64,000 bases of DNA from CAYRYU01 sp964428355 (GCA_964428355.1 CAYRYU010000019.1:1-64000), one strand, 5' to 3'; counted from the stretch's first letter, positions 52,847 through 62,567 are shown. Notes: a model not told the origin generated them from the letters alone. A program made the numbers and translations.

Positions 52847-54763
52847 TCAGGGGGAAACCCGAAAGGGATTCACTCCCTTTGCGGCCAGGATATACCAAGC
52901 CGCGGCTCCGATGTGCCCGCGCCTGTACAAGAGCCAACCGCTGAAGCCCGTGGTCACCGCATCCCGCGAGGCGGCAGGAAGTGCCCCATCCTCGGCTTCG
53001 ATCACCTTTGCGAATTCCGCCTCGAGTGAGGTGACCCGGGCGGTATCATTTTTCTTCTTAAGTGCGAGAAGCATGTGCGCCGTGCCTTCATACCAGATTC
53101 CGTCGGGAATCGGTTCCTTCTCGTATTTCGCATTGAAGTCGTAACCCCATTCCACCTTGTTATTGTTCTCCACAAAATCCAGCGCCCCCGAGTATTCGGG
53201 ATGATCGGACCCGAGCGCAAGGTACGCCCACGCCTGGACATCCTCGGGAACGACCTGGGTGTTGGGGGTCACGTAGTCATCCAGGGTCCCGGTATAGAAA
53301 TAGCTGCCGGAAGCGTTCCACATCGACTCCACGAACTTCCGGGCGTGGGCCGCCCGAGCCCGCCACGCGGCGTCATTTGTGGCATTGTACAATTTGCTGA
53401 AAGCGACATAAACGTCGATGTTGGGCTCTGTCGCCTTGAACCGGAGGATGTTGTTCGTGGCAGAGGCCCCCGTCTCGATACCCCCAAGGTAGCCGCCGTT
53501 GGGGGAATCGTGCCTCAGGTTCGTTTCGATCCAGTCCCCGATTCTCCTGGCCGCGGCAACGTAAGCCGGGTTCGGGCTCTTCTCGTTGCACGCCAGGAGG
53601 GCGATACAGGCCCACGCCATATTCCCGGGGTGATGCGCTAGCTCCGGCTGGATCTCGGTCCAAAGCGCGGAATCGGAGTTGTACCACCCAGGATATCTTG
53701 CCACATCCTTCTTCGAGTTGGCGATCCAGCCCGGGGGAACCTGAAGGTCCCCGCCGGTGTACCAGTCGATCAGCCGGCCGTCGGAAAAGTTTCGGTCATT
53801 GTTCTGCACTATCACGATGGCATCGGCGATCAGCCTTGCCTTCTCGTCCTCGCCCAGCGCCAGGAAAGCGAGGCAGAGCAGGGCCTGGTCATAGAGGCTC
53901 GCGGCGCTCCGGAACATCCTGTCCATGGCCAGGGCGTCTCCCGGCTTGTACGAAACCGAGAAATGGGGCAGATTGGCCATGGACTTCTCGTACCTCATGT
54001 GGTCAAGATAGAAGGTGATTGACTTTCCCCCGTTATCCTTCGCGCTGGCGGACCAGCCGAATCCCCGGAGAACATATGACAGGTCACACGGCGTCAGGTC
54101 GATCTCGATCTGTTGCCACCCGGATGCCAAAGTAACCAAACCTGTACTTGTCTTTCCCGAGGAGTCCGGATTCGTACACCCCGGAAGGGGGAGCCCGGTA
54201 TTCTGGTCTCTTCCAAGCCCGAGGCAGTAGAACTCGACCTTCTCCCCGCCCTTTGCACCCCTGGCCCAGAACGAAAGCTTCGTGGGCTTCGGGCTTCCGC
54301 CCAGGTTCACTCCGGCTTCCGGGACTGTCCCCCAGTTGATCTGGCTGCCGCCGGAGGCAGGGAAGATACCGTTCAGCCACTGATATCCCCCCCAATTGTC
54401 CCCCGCAACGTTCGAAAGAAGGCCGCACTTGATGCAGGTGAGACCTGCTTTCACGGCCTCCTTCCAGGAAAGGTCCATCGCCGGAACGAGGTCCTCGGTT
54501 CCCGATCCGGCAAGCTTGTTCACGACGACGAAATGGTTTCCGGGCTCGTCGAAATCCCTGTACACGAAAAACGCTTCGTGGTATTGGTCGAACATCCCCG
54601 ATACCCATTTCGAAACGGCGGCGACCGATCCCTCATTTGAATACTGCGTCGGGCCTGTTATGGCGACACCTCCTCCGCTGCCACCCCCTCCACCGCAACC
54701 CTGGATTCCAAGCGCGACCACCAGGAAAAGAGCCGCCGTGAACCTTGCACAACCGCTTTTCAT
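52847..54763 (-). CDS. Lipoprotein with a carbohydrate-binding-like domain and an (alpha/alpha)6-barrel-like domain
   Basis: In the 638-residue product the signal FLVVALGIQGC gives a lipobox at about Cys23, followed by a Gly-rich linker. Residues 40-270 look like a jelly-roll carbohydrate-binding module (KLSFWARGAKGGEKVEFYCL, then GWQQIEIDL and ITFYLDHMRYE). Residues 290-630 are helical hairpins with aromatic patches (DNDRNFSDGRLIDWY, HHPGNMAWACIALL, NGGYLGG, DVQAWAYLALG, GIWYEGTAHMLLAL), the pattern of six-hairpin glycosidases. It may therefore degrade or bind polysaccharide at the cell surface, but no catalytic pair is certain. GGAGG lies before ATG 54763. It is transcribed directly after the gene at 54780-57605 (16 bp gap). 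Confidence 0.7.
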   Translation of the reverse strand: MKSGCARFTAALFLVVALGIQGCGGGGGSGGGVAITGPTQYSNEGSVAAVSKWVSGMFDQYHEAFFVYRDFDEPGNHFVVVNKLAGSGTEDLVPAMDLSWKEAVKAGLTCIKCGLLSNVAGDNWGGYQWLNGIFPASGGSQINWGTVPEAGVNLGGSPKPTKLSFWARGAKGGEKVEFYCLGLGRDQNTGLPLPGCTNPDSSGKTSTGLVTLASGWQQIEIDLTPCDLSYVLRGFGWSASAKDNGGKSITFYLDHMRYEKSMANLPHFSVSYKPGDALAMDRMFRSAASLYDQALLCLAFLALGEDEKARLIADAIVIVQNNDRNFSDGRLIDWYTGGDLQVPPGWIANSKKDVARYPGWYNSDSALWTEIQPELAHHPGNMAWACIALLACNEKSPNPAYVAAARRIGDWIETNLRHDSPNGGYLGGIETGASATNNILRFKATEPNIDVYVAFSKLYNATNDAAWRARAAHARKFVESMWNASGSYFYTGTLDDYVTPNTQVVPEDVQAWAYLALGSDHPEYSGALDFVENNNKVEWGYDFNAKYEKEPIPDGIWYEGTAHMLLALKKKNDTARVTSLEAEFAKVIEAEDGALPAASRDAVTTGFSGWLLYRRGHIGAAAWYILAAKGVNPFRVSP

Positions 54764-54779
54764 TCCTCTTTCCTCCCCG

Positions 54780-57605
54780 TCAAAAATCCCCATCCGAGAT
54801 CCGGACCGTTTTCGGCCCGCTTCTTGCCGTCTTCCCGTTCGCATAGCACGCGACCACGGCGAAGGTATAGGATTCACCCCATTCCAGGCCCCCGATCGTC
54901 ACAGATGTTTCCGTTGTCGGGGTAGTTGTTCGGGCGTCTTCCGCCAGAACCGTTCCTTTCGAATACACCACTTCGTATCCCGGTGCCCAGACCACCTCTT
55001 CCCACCGACAGACGACGGTCTGGCCCGCGGGGGAAACCTCGAAGGATGCGAGCTGGGGAGGCGGGGGAGCCTCCGAAAGCCGGAATCGGTAGCGGTATGA
55101 GCGGATGATCCGGTCGCTCGAGAGGGCGAAGGACCCGTTATCGTCGTTTGAATCCACACTCACCTCCGCCCGGGCTGTGGCCCGCAGGAGAAGGTTGTCC
55201 AGAATCGTGATCTCGACGGTCGGGGCATTCGGTTTCCATTGGTTGAATCCCCCCTCGATCGAGGCCTTCGACGTCAGAACAAAAGTCTCGGTGGGTATGA
55301 TCCAACCGAACTTCGCAGGGAAAAGGGATTCCCCGACACGGACCCCGGAGAAGTCGAAATCGTTTTCCCCGATCCAGTGCGTGGTTACCTTTACCGCCTC
55401 GAACGAGGTGCTTGCTATGCCGGCATCGGTTCCAAGTTCCGGGTTTCCCGAGATTTCAAGCGATACTTCCCCCTCGAGCCCGCTCAGCGAAGGCGGGTGG
55501 AGCCTAATCTCGCCAGAGGCTGTCAGGATCGATGCTGTCGTTGCAGCAGAGTATCGGATCACCAGATCGGGAGTCGCGATATGGCACGAAAGGTTTCCGA
55601 TGGCCATGTAACCGGAAAACGTTCCGCTCGCCAGCCTGAAGCATGGAGCGACGTTTATCGCCGACCCCCAGGCCCCAAGCTCCCGCGAAGGGACCGCGTT
55701 CATGTGACAGTCATGCTTGTAGAGCTGGACGCGCTTTCTCCAATCATCGTCCGGAAAGACAAAATAGATTTCGAGGGGCTCCGGACCGGTTTCATTCTTG
55801 ACCTCCCACTTTCCATCGGAAAAGAGCTTGATCGGAAGGGAAAGGGAGGAGGAAGCGCAGGCACCCCTTGAGTCCCGGACGTTCAAGGTGACCGTCGCGG
55901 GCCCCGCTTCCGATGGGCATCGCCAAACCGCTTCGGATGCGTTCGCCAATGAGACCGAACCCCGTGAGACCGACCAATCGAAACTGCACGCGTCCCCGTC
56001 AGGATCGGTGACCGACCCCTGGAGATGAACCTCCTGGCCCGCAACCGGAAGGGAGGTATCGGCACGGATCGAGACGAAGGGGGCAAGATCCCAGGCTCCT
56101 GAAGCCGGTTTCAGAGAGAGGGGAACGGATTTTCCCAGAACCCTCCCGAGTAAATCAACACGGTCAACCCTTGCCACAATGGTTATCCCCGGGGGGAACG
56201 TCGCGACGAAAGGCGGGGCGGGCCAGGAAATGGGGCCCACGTCATCCAGATCGGGAAAGCCGCTCGCTATCCTGACCCGGTATTCCCAGGAATCGGAAGC
56301 GGTCTCCCAGGCGAGGCGGAGACTGCCGCCCCCGGTCAGGATCCCCCAGATCTTGAACCCCGCTGATGCCATTCCGGAAGCTTCGGTACCAGTCGGATTC
56401 AGATGGTAGAGCCTCTCCTCCCCAGTGACCGGATCCAGGAGAACGACGGTGCCGCTTCCGAGAAAGGAAATGACCGTCGGCCCGGAACCCCAACCTTCGA
56501 ACGAATCCGCAAGGGCGGCAAGATCACCCGCTCCCGCGTTCCCCTGAGGATCGCTCGAGACATTTCCCGACCACTGGAAAATCCTCGGATCACCACCCCC
56601 CTTCAGACTGCAATCGCCGATCCTGAGCGCTCCCCCGGGGATGAAATCGATCTGGTCCAGCCTACGCCCCGAACGGACGAGAAAGGCCTGGACGTTCAGG
56701 GAGGATGTTTCGACCCTGGCAATTCCGTAGGCCGAACCCGACGCCGAGAACCCGACAAGCCCCCACCCGCCGGCTCCCTGCTTCAGTATCCTTTCGAACC
56801 GCAAACCCGGATGCTGCCCAATGCTGGTATTCTGCAGAATCGATGTCGAGGCTGTCAGGTTGGAGTCCACCCGAATCTTTTCTCCGTCCGAGGCAATCTC
56901 GAGTTTTCCGTAAGAGAACCCTTGGGGAATCATGTTTCCCAGAAAGGCATTCAGTGTCTCCAGGTGGGAAAAGCGGGAATACGGTCGCGGTACCGACCGG
57001 AGCGCGCAGAGGAAATCATTGGCGAGAAAAGGCCGGAAGGGAATCTCCGGAATCAGACCCTGGGAACTGGCGGCCCCCATCGCCCGGGCCATGATGTCGC
57101 TGGGGTGGCCACACCCCTTTGGACTGAGCTCCACCAAGTTGTTTCCCGGGATCAGGTCCGCGACACCGTGGAACTCGGTTTTCCCCCCGATCGATCCGTT
57201 TTCGATGGCGAGCTCGGCAATGATTGGAAGAGCGGGAATGGTGTCGAAGGAAAAAGACGCCGCCCCATCCGTAACCTTGGTCTCCTTCCTGAGCGTCGTC
57301 ACCCTGCCTTCCGCGTTGGAAAAAAGCAGGGACAGTTGGATCTTTACCACCGCCGACGTTCCGCCATCCATCCTGATCGCGGGAACGAGTCGGGTGGAAA
57401 TGCCTGGTCCTTTTTCCGGAATCACTATTTTCAACTCGATGCGGGCGGTTCCGGTGTTCATGTCCGGGGGCAGCCACCGGGCGGAGTCCCCGGGAAAGCC
57501 GGAAAAGAGACACCCGACGATGCCCAGGGTGAAGCATAGCGCAAAGATGAGCATTGGAAAGCGAACCAACCAGTTTCCCGAGCCATGCGGTCGTCCGGTT
57601 TCCAT
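54780..57605 (-). CDS. Large lipoprotein with PKD/Ig-like and fibronectin type III-like domains
   Basis: The 941-residue product starts at ATG 57605, which follows GGAGGAAGAA; an ATG four codons upstream has no such site. A signal with FTLGIVGC gives a lipobox near residue 33. The body is beta-rich: an unrecognised N-terminal 500 residues, then a PKD/cadherin-like sandwich (VSIRADTSLPVAGQEV, VTDPDGDACSFDWSVS), a further region, and a C-terminal Fn3-like domain (LASFEVSPAGQTVVCRWEEV). No enzyme motif is seen. It probably acts at the cell surface together with the glycosidase-like lipoprotein 16 bp downstream. Confidence 0.7.
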   Translation of the reverse strand: METGRPHGSGNWLVRFPMLIFALCFTLGIVGCLFSGFPGDSARWLPPDMNTGTARIELKIVIPEKGPGISTRLVPAIRMDGGTSAVVKIQLSLLFSNAEGRVTTLRKETKVTDGAASFSFDTIPALPIIAELAIENGSIGGKTEFHGVADLIPGNNLVELSPKGCGHPSDIMARAMGAASSQGLIPEIPFRPFLANDFLCALRSVPRPYSRFSHLETLNAFLGNMIPQGFSYGKLEIASDGEKIRVDSNLTASTSILQNTSIGQHPGLRFERILKQGAGGWGLVGFSASGSAYGIARVETSSLNVQAFLVRSGRRLDQIDFIPGGALRIGDCSLKGGGDPRIFQWSGNVSSDPQGNAGAGDLAALADSFEGWGSGPTVISFLGSGTVVLLDPVTGEERLYHLNPTGTEASGMASAGFKIWGILTGGGSLRLAWETASDSWEYRVRIASGFPDLDDVGPISWPAPPFVATFPPGITIVARVDRVDLLGRVLGKSVPLSLKPASGAWDLAPFVSIRADTSLPVAGQEVHLQGSVTDPDGDACSFDWSVSRGSVSLANASEAVWRCPSEAGPATVTLNVRDSRGACASSSLSLPIKLFSDGKWEVKNETGPEPLEIYFVFPDDDWRKRVQLYKHDCHMNAVPSRELGAWGSAINVAPCFRLASGTFSGYMAIGNLSCHIATPDLVIRYSAATTASILTASGEIRLHPPSLSGLEGEVSLEISGNPELGTDAGIASTSFEAVKVTTHWIGENDFDFSGVRVGESLFPAKFGWIIPTETFVLTSKASIEGGFNQWKPNAPTVEITILDNLLLRATARAEVSVDSNDDNGSFALSSDRIIRSYRYRFRLSEAPPPPQLASFEVSPAGQTVVCRWEEVVWAPGYEVVYSKGTVLAEDARTTTPTTETSVTIGGLEWGESYTFAVVACYANGKTARSGPKTVRISDGDF

Positions 57606-57868
57606 TTCTTCCTCCATTCTTCGTTTTTTGTCGTGGTCAATCCCGCCGCCCTTCTTTTGGCGGCCTTTGGGAAAAACGACGCCTGGTCGCCCTCCTCGGG
57701 CTGCCTTCCGCCGGTCCCAACCGTGGGAAATGGGGAAACGGACGTTCGACCTTGTCAGGATGACGCGATCAACTCACGGAAGTTTTTCTTGTACTTTCTA
57801 CCTGGTTAGTGCTATCTGCAAGCCGCATCGGGCTTTGAAAAAACGGTTTGTGGGGCTCCGAAGACCCT

Positions 57869-58291
57869 TCAGGGCTCCCAGACCTTTTTCTGGTGCGATT
57901 CGTCTTCCCACTCGACGCGGTAGGTCTTCACGATGACAACCACGAAATTCGGGTCATCGGGGCTCTTGAAATAACCCTTCAGAGCGTCGGTCCAGAACGC
58001 ATGACGGATCTTCTCGGAATCGGCCACTTCGGCGCGGCCCTGGATCTGAACATAGGACCCCATGGTCTCGGACTCCATGTCACCCAACGTGATGTGGACC
58101 TCGGGATTCTTCTTGATCTGGGCTACCTTGCGGGAGTTGCGGAAGGTGGCGAACCTGATGCAGAGATCCTTGTCGGGGGAACAGGATACGAATCGCGCCC
58201 AGGGCTTTCCGTCCTCAGTGATTGTCGCGAAGATGCCGAGAGGGTTTTTCTCGATGAGGTGGAAGATCTTGTCCTTCAGGCTTTGGCTCAT
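57869..58291 (-). CDS. Pyridoxamine 5'-phosphate oxidase-like flavin-binding protein
   Basis: This 140-residue split-barrel protein of the PPOX/general-stress-protein-26 type has PLGIFATITEDGKPWARFV and IRFATFRNSRKVAQIKKNPEVH, the flavin-contact segment of the family, followed by YVQIQGRAEVADS. Such proteins bind FMN or F420 and act on unknown substrates. AGGAGG precedes ATG 58291. It lies 45 bp upstream of nothing on its strand and 45 bp downstream of the DsrE-like gene, which is likely co-transcribed. Confidence 0.87.
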   Translation of the reverse strand: MSQSLKDKIFHLIEKNPLGIFATITEDGKPWARFVSCSPDKDLCIRFATFRNSRKVAQIKKNPEVHITLGDMESETMGSYVQIQGRAEVADSEKIRHAFWTDALKGYFKSPDDPNFVVVIVKTYRVEWEDESHQKKVWEP

Positions 58292-58336
58292 TTGGGGGTT
58301 CCTCCTTGGATCTAAGACGATTTGGGATCCTATGCT

Positions 58337-58708
58337 TCAGAACGTGATCACTTCGTACCCGCGGGCAAGGAATGAAGCGAGGCTAGTATGGCCATCAAGT
58401 TTGGAAATCAGCGAGATTTTCTTCTCCGCCATCCAGGGGCTGATGTCATCTCCAGCGCCCGCGTCGGAACATCCCTTGCAGGCCGCAGCGCAGGCCCCGG
58501 CGATGAGGGATTTCTCGACAGCCGCGGTAAGAAGAGGCCTGAAGGATTCTTCCTCCTCGTACAACTTTCTCGTGGCACGAGTCGCGGCCCCCTCGATAAG
58601 GATTTGGATATCCTGCCCAGCCTTCGCTGCCTCAAGCGCGTAATGAAATGCATGCTTCAGCCGACAGTCATCACCAGCGAATATCAAGAAGAGAATTTTC
58701 CTTTTCAT
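58337..58708 (-). CDS. DsrE/YchN-family protein
   Basis: This 123-residue alpha/beta protein has the DsrE fold: FLIFAGDDCRLKHAFHYALEAA at the N-terminus, then QDIQILIEGAAT, and a cysteine pair region GACAAACKGCSDAG where one cysteine could be the sulfur carrier. Proteins of this family serve in sulfur relay or are uncharacterised oligomers. The C-terminal HTSLASFLARGYEVITF strand is typical. The ribosome binding site is weak. Confidence 0.8.
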   Translation of the reverse strand: MKRKILFLIFAGDDCRLKHAFHYALEAAKAGQDIQILIEGAATRATRKLYEEEESFRPLLTAAVEKSLIAGACAAACKGCSDAGAGDDISPWMAEKKISLISKLDGHTSLASFLARGYEVITF

Positions 58709-58739
58709 GCAGGAATGATAACCGTTCCCATGGAGATTT

Positions 58740-59294
58740 TCAACCAGTCAAAAACGTAAGTAACGTTTTCTCGACGTATTGTACTGGAAGCTTGTGCCCG
58801 CTATCGGGAACGATAACGACTTTGGCCCCGAGCAACCGGCCGGCCTCTCTTGCATGCTCGGGATCGCACTGTTCATCAAGAGCCCCGGTGTGGATCTCGA
58901 ACCTGTCGATACGCGGAAACCGGCCTGCACGTATGCCGGCCCAAAGCCTTCTGGTTCCGGCCGGGATCGCCCACACTCCGCCACCGCTTCCCCTGCCTAC
59001 GTTTCCTCCCAGCACCGGAGAAAACAGGATGAGTCTCGGAGGAATCCTTGAATCTTCTATCAGAAGCGCTTGCGCAAGAAGAAACCCCCCGAGACTGCGG
59101 CCCACCCAACAATCTCCCTCCCCTGCGAAATTCCGGGCCTCGTCCGAAACGATCGCGACCTGCCCGGAAAAGGGAAGGGCAAGGAACCGCTCGTTCAGTT
59201 CCCGGCAGAAAAGTTCCCCGGTGAGTCTCCCAAGAATCTCCCCAAGCGAACTCTCCAGGGTTTCCCCCCTGCCTGGAACGAGGTAGACAGCCAT
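58740..59294 (-). CDS. Small alpha/beta-hydrolase
   Basis: The 184-residue protein has a nucleophile elbow VGRSLGG (G-x-S-x-G), an acidic residue in ALDEQCDPEHA and a catalytic-type His in SGHKLP, so a Ser-Asp-His triad is likely. It lacks a lid domain and resembles the RsbQ/YdeN or esterase group. The substrate is unknown. ATG 59294 has GGAGGG nine bases upstream, better than ATG 59330, which overlaps the preceding stop. Confidence 0.78.
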   Translation of the reverse strand: MAVYLVPGRGETLESSLGEILGRLTGELFCRELNERFLALPFSGQVAIVSDEARNFAGEGDCWVGRSLGGFLLAQALLIEDSRIPPRLILFSPVLGGNVGRGSGGGVWAIPAGTRRLWAGIRAGRFPRIDRFEIHTGALDEQCDPEHAREAGRLLGAKVVIVPDSGHKLPVQYVEKTLLTFLTG

Positions 59295-59326
59295 CGCCCG
59301 TTTTCCCTCCCCCACCCCTTCGGGGA

Positions 59327-59893
59327 TCATCCGTATTTCCCTGCAAGCGCAGGTAGAACGATCCGTTGGAGAATCTGCCCATCTGGATCCTTTGATTGTA
59401 ACAGAGCATAAGTCATTTTTCCGAGTTCCGGGGCGAGGTGCATGCCCTTCCCCTCGGCCAGGAAGCTCAGTGCGGCACCGAGTTTTCCGGTAATCCGAGC
59501 CCTTCCAGGCCAGAACGCCTTCCCCTCGACCGCGACATCGACGATTTCCGCCAGTTCTTTTCCCATCAACTTCGGAAGCGAGTCTTTCGAGAACTCCTGA
59601 CGGTCGGGGACCGGCTCAGCATCACCTCTTTCTCTGCCGACAGCCCATTCGAAGCAAATCCTTGCTCTCCCCTCCGACGGAAAGAGAATGAACCAGAAGT
59701 TTCCCGGGAGCATGACCTTTTCCCGAGCCTGGTTGAAACCCGGCGGGAGAAGAACAAGCTCGTGCCCATCGAGGATCTTCTCGATCGCCATCCGCTTGTC
59801 CAGGTCCTTCGCGTTTTCCTCAAAGGCTTTCCAAGACTCCTCCTCCAGGGTGGATTTCCGATTCCCGTCGTCGAGCCCCTCATTGAAAGACAT
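59327..59893 (-). CDS. Conserved-looking soluble protein of unknown function
   Basis: The 188-residue product is acidic, with no signal peptide or membrane helix. Features are an N-terminal charged helix and strands DGHELVLLPPGF and NFWFILFPSEGRARICF, then helices. I recognise no family. It sits directly before the hydrolase gene on the same strand, divergent from the DUF364 gene. Confidence 0.6.
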   Translation of the reverse strand: MSFNEGLDDGNRKSTLEEESWKAFEENAKDLDKRMAIEKILDGHELVLLPPGFNQAREKVMLPGNFWFILFPSEGRARICFEWAVGRERGDAEPVPDRQEFSKDSLPKLMGKELAEIVDVAVEGKAFWPGRARITGKLGAALSFLAEGKGMHLAPELGKMTYALLQSKDPDGQILQRIVLPALAGKYG

Positions 59894-59917
59894 GAAGAAC
59901 CGGGGCTTTTTGCCGAA

Positions 59918-59948
59918 TTGTCAATGGACATCGCCCCCGGCTTATGAT
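59918..59948 (+). promoter_or_regulatory. Candidate promoter for the DUF364 gene
   Basis: TTGTCA (59918-59923) and TATGAT (59943-59948) lie 19 bases apart, about 49 bp before ATG 59997. The spacing is slightly long. Confidence 0.4.
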
Positions 59949-59996
59949 ATGCTACTTTCCGCGACTTTAAACAACTACCTTTCTCTAGGAAATCGA

Positions 59997-60788
59997 ATGT
60001 CAAAGCTGATTTCAAAAGTGGTCCAGAAGATTCCCCCCGCGCGGTTGGCCCGAAAACCCTCGTTGGTCGCGGCTCACGCCTTTTTCACGGTCGTCCGCTC
60101 ATTCCGAGCGGGCCTCAGCATGACCCTCACCGACGAGGCAATCTTCAATGGAGGAGTCCACTCTCCCGTCCGCGACATGGGGCACATCGAAGAACACCCG
60201 CTGTCAGAGCTGGTCAAATGGAGTGAATCCGCTCAACCCATCGAACGCTCGATCGGGATGGCCGCCATCAACTCATGCATCCCGTACGACGGGCTCAACT
60301 TCCGGGAGGGGAATGCGCTTGCGCTGACGGCAAAACTGGGCAGGGGGAAGAACGTGGTCGTGGTCGGGCATTTTCCCCACCTCGAGGTGATCCGCGAGGC
60401 GGCGAAATCGTTCCAGATTCTCGAAAAGCGGCCCCAATCCGGCGACCTTCCCGCCGAAGAAGCTCCCAACGTCGTCCCCAAGGCCGACGTGGTAACGATG
60501 ACCGGAGTTACATGCCTCAACGACACCGTCGAGGGGCTTCTTTCCCTGAAAAAGCCGGGAGCCATCATCATCATCGTTGGGCCGACCGTCCCAATGAGCC
60601 CGATTCTGTTCGAGGCCGGCGTGGATATCATCGCCGGTGCCTGGATCGACGACGAGGCAACCGCGATTCCCATGCTCGCCCAGGGGGCGACTGCGCGTGT
60701 GCTGCACGGGCTTCGAAACGTCCTTTCGGCGAAGGAACCGACCCTTCTGGAGGGCCTTCCCGAAATCATTCCGCCCCGGGAAAGCTGA
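59997..60788 (+). CDS. DUF4213/DUF364 heavy-metal-chelation-like protein
   Basis: This 263-residue protein has an N-terminal enolase-N-like domain (MTLTDEAIFNGG, then SIGMAAINS) and a C-terminal Rossmann-like domain (VVVVGHFPHLEVI, MTGVTCLNDTVEGLL, GPTVPMSPILFEAGVDIIAG). These are the DUF4213 and DUF364 domains. Structures of relatives hint at metal or radical-SAM-associated chelation functions, but no activity is established. AGGAAA is well placed before ATG 59997; an upstream extension to 59688 lies antisense to the neighbouring gene. Confidence 0.85.
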   Translation: MSKLISKVVQKIPPARLARKPSLVAAHAFFTVVRSFRAGLSMTLTDEAIFNGGVHSPVRDMGHIEEHPLSELVKWSESAQPIERSIGMAAINSCIPYDGLNFREGNALALTAKLGRGKNVVVVGHFPHLEVIREAAKSFQILEKRPQSGDLPAEEAPNVVPKADVVTMTGVTCLNDTVEGLLSLKKPGAIIIIVGPTVPMSPILFEAGVDIIAGAWIDDEATAIPMLAQGATARVLHGLRNVLSAKEPTLLEGLPEIIPPRES

Positions 60789-61089
60789 AAGAACCCCCAC
60801 CCCGTTGCCCGAGCCCCTCCCAAAACCGCACATGGGAAGAGGAACCGGCGTCTCGTAAACCGAAAGACAGAACCCGCCTGGTGGTGCGGTAGGTTTGTCT
60901 TTGGACCGCGTCTTTCCCGCCGCACTCTGGTGGAAACCATCGCCAGGATTTTCGGGAATACCTGATAATCAGCGCTATCGTGCAGTCCAAACTCCAGATG
61001 CTGATTTCAGCAGGACTGGGGCTTTTCGTTGCGTTCTCCGGAACTGTCGGCCCGATTCCGCGTGATGCATCCCGCGTGAAACATCCCCC
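60789..61089. other. Intergenic stretch without a convincing gene
   Basis: 301 bp between the converging DUF364 and TfoX genes. An imperfect hairpin with arms AAAGACA (60865-60871) and TGTCTTT (60898-60904) lies 76 bp after the DUF364 stop and may be a weak terminator. Nothing else is recognised. Confidence 0.4.
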
Positions 61090-61428
61090 CTATTTCTTGA
61101 CCTTCCTAGTCTTCGACTTCGGGGCGGGAACCGGAAGCTCCCTGGCGGTGATCCTGAGAAGGTTCCCGAGCCATTCCCGGTCCTCGATCCCATCGTCCAT
61201 GAGGAACCACTGCTTCGCCCCGGGATATGGCGGAGCTTCCTGCGGTTCCCCGATGAAATTTCGTCCCGCCTCGGTGGGCTTTACGAAAACCTGGTTGTCG
61301 CAGACCAGGGCCACCACCTTCCCATCGAGGTAGAGTGCGTATTCCCCGAACATCTTCCGTGAGGCAACCGGCCCCGCGCTCCTGGCCTGTTCGAGCACAT
61401 AATCGAGGAAACTCCTGTCGCTCGACAT
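61090..61428 (-). CDS. TfoX N-terminal domain protein
   Basis: This 112-residue protein consists only of the TfoX/Sxy N-terminal domain: VASRKMFGEYALYLDGKVVALV is the signature (R.MFG.....dG...a), followed by DNQVFVKPTEAGR and WFLMDDGIEDREWL. In Gammaproteobacteria TfoX regulates competence with CRP, but stand-alone N-domain proteins are widespread with unknown role. AAGGAG lies seven bases before ATG 61428. Confidence 0.88.
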   Translation of the reverse strand: MSSDRSFLDYVLEQARSAGPVASRKMFGEYALYLDGKVVALVCDNQVFVKPTEAGRNFIGEPQEAPPYPGAKQWFLMDDGIEDREWLGNLLRITARELPVPAPKSKTRKVKK

Positions 61429-61673
61429 ATCGTTTCTCCTTCCCCCCGCCTGACCCTTTCAAAATCGGCCGCAAAACCGCCGATGGGCCAAAGATAGCAC
61501 CAACCCAACGGATTCGCCAATCCCGCCACCCTCAGTGTTTGCGTCTTTCAGTCTCGCCCTGGTTTCGCAGCCCGAAACGGGGGGGCGTCATCCGAAGTGA
61601 AATGGCACGTGAATTGCGAACGAAGTATCGGCCCACCGTGAAGGTATGACCCTTCCCTGTGGCTGGAGGGATT

Positions 61674-62561
61674 ATGAAGTTGACTTCGGAAGTAGAATCG
61701 GACGGGAAGGTTTTCCTTCCCCGCTATTCATGGACATCCCACCTTGCACTCTTCCTTCTTGGCGCTTTGGTGCCCGGTTCGGCCGTGATCGGTCACTCGC
61801 AAGGCTGGGAAACCTTTGTGATCGTCCTCCTTTCGGGCCTTTTCGGATACTTTTTCCTCACGACAATCATGTCCCATGTGGTGAAGGTCCGGTTCGGAAG
61901 AGAGATCTCGTTCTCCCACCTTGTCGGATGGGACACCGAGATCGACTACGACGACCTGGAGGATCTCGCCTGGAACAAACTGGTTCACTCGGAGGGAAAG
62001 ATCTCCACCAGCGGCTGGGAGAACATGTCCGAGTTCCTGCATATCTTGCGGAGCCAGGCCAAGGCCCATCCCGATCGGAAGGTCGTTCTTCCCGGTATCA
62101 GACGTTCCGCGGAGCTCCGAGAAAGGGTGTTGATAACCATCTCCTTTGTTGGGGCAATCTTCGGGGCGATCATCCTTGCGCTTAACTTCCCACAGCTCTC
62201 GTCTTCATTAGGGCGAGATGTTTTCGCAGGCATTTTCTGGGTGATGGCAATCACGATTGCCGTGGTCCTCGAAAGGCTGGTCCCGAAACCCAGGCCCGGA
62301 AGCGACCCGCATCTTCGCGAGGCATTCCCGGAAGATTTTTCGAAGATTGGTTCCCAGCCTGCAAGACCGGCCGCGGAAATGACCCGGGAGGAACGTTACC
62401 GGCTCGCTTTCCCGGACGAGGAAGGAATTCCTGCCCATCTTCTTCCACCTGCCGCCGAGGAAGGGCCGGGCATCGAGGAGCCGAAGTGCATCGAAGAGCC
62501 TCAGGACAAGGAAGAGCCGCCCCGCCCCTTCGTGGGAGAATCCATTCCCTGGGAAATCTGA
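61674..62561 (+). CDS. Membrane protein of unknown function
   Basis: In the 295-residue product there are two N-terminal hydrophobic segments (about 22-40 and 45-65), a soluble loop, two further helices (about 150-200), and a Pro/Glu-rich C-terminal tail. I recognise no family. ATG 61674 follows GGAGGG closely; GTG 61659 is an alternative. It converges on tonB, 7 bp apart. Confidence 0.65.
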   Translation: MKLTSEVESDGKVFLPRYSWTSHLALFLLGALVPGSAVIGHSQGWETFVIVLLSGLFGYFFLTTIMSHVVKVRFGREISFSHLVGWDTEIDYDDLEDLAWNKLVHSEGKISTSGWENMSEFLHILRSQAKAHPDRKVVLPGIRRSAELRERVLITISFVGAIFGAIILALNFPQLSSSLGRDVFAGIFWVMAITIAVVLERLVPKPRPGSDPHLREAFPEDFSKIGSQPARPAAEMTREERYRLAFPDEEGIPAHLLPPAAEEGPGIEEPKCIEEPQDKEEPPRPFVGESIPWEI

Positions 62562-62567
62562 CCCTTC

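Noticed and set aside
57606..57868. Possible riboswitch (c-di-GMP or similar) in the 263 bp upstream of the large lipoprotein gene
   Set aside because: No conserved riboswitch core motifs could be found on either strand.
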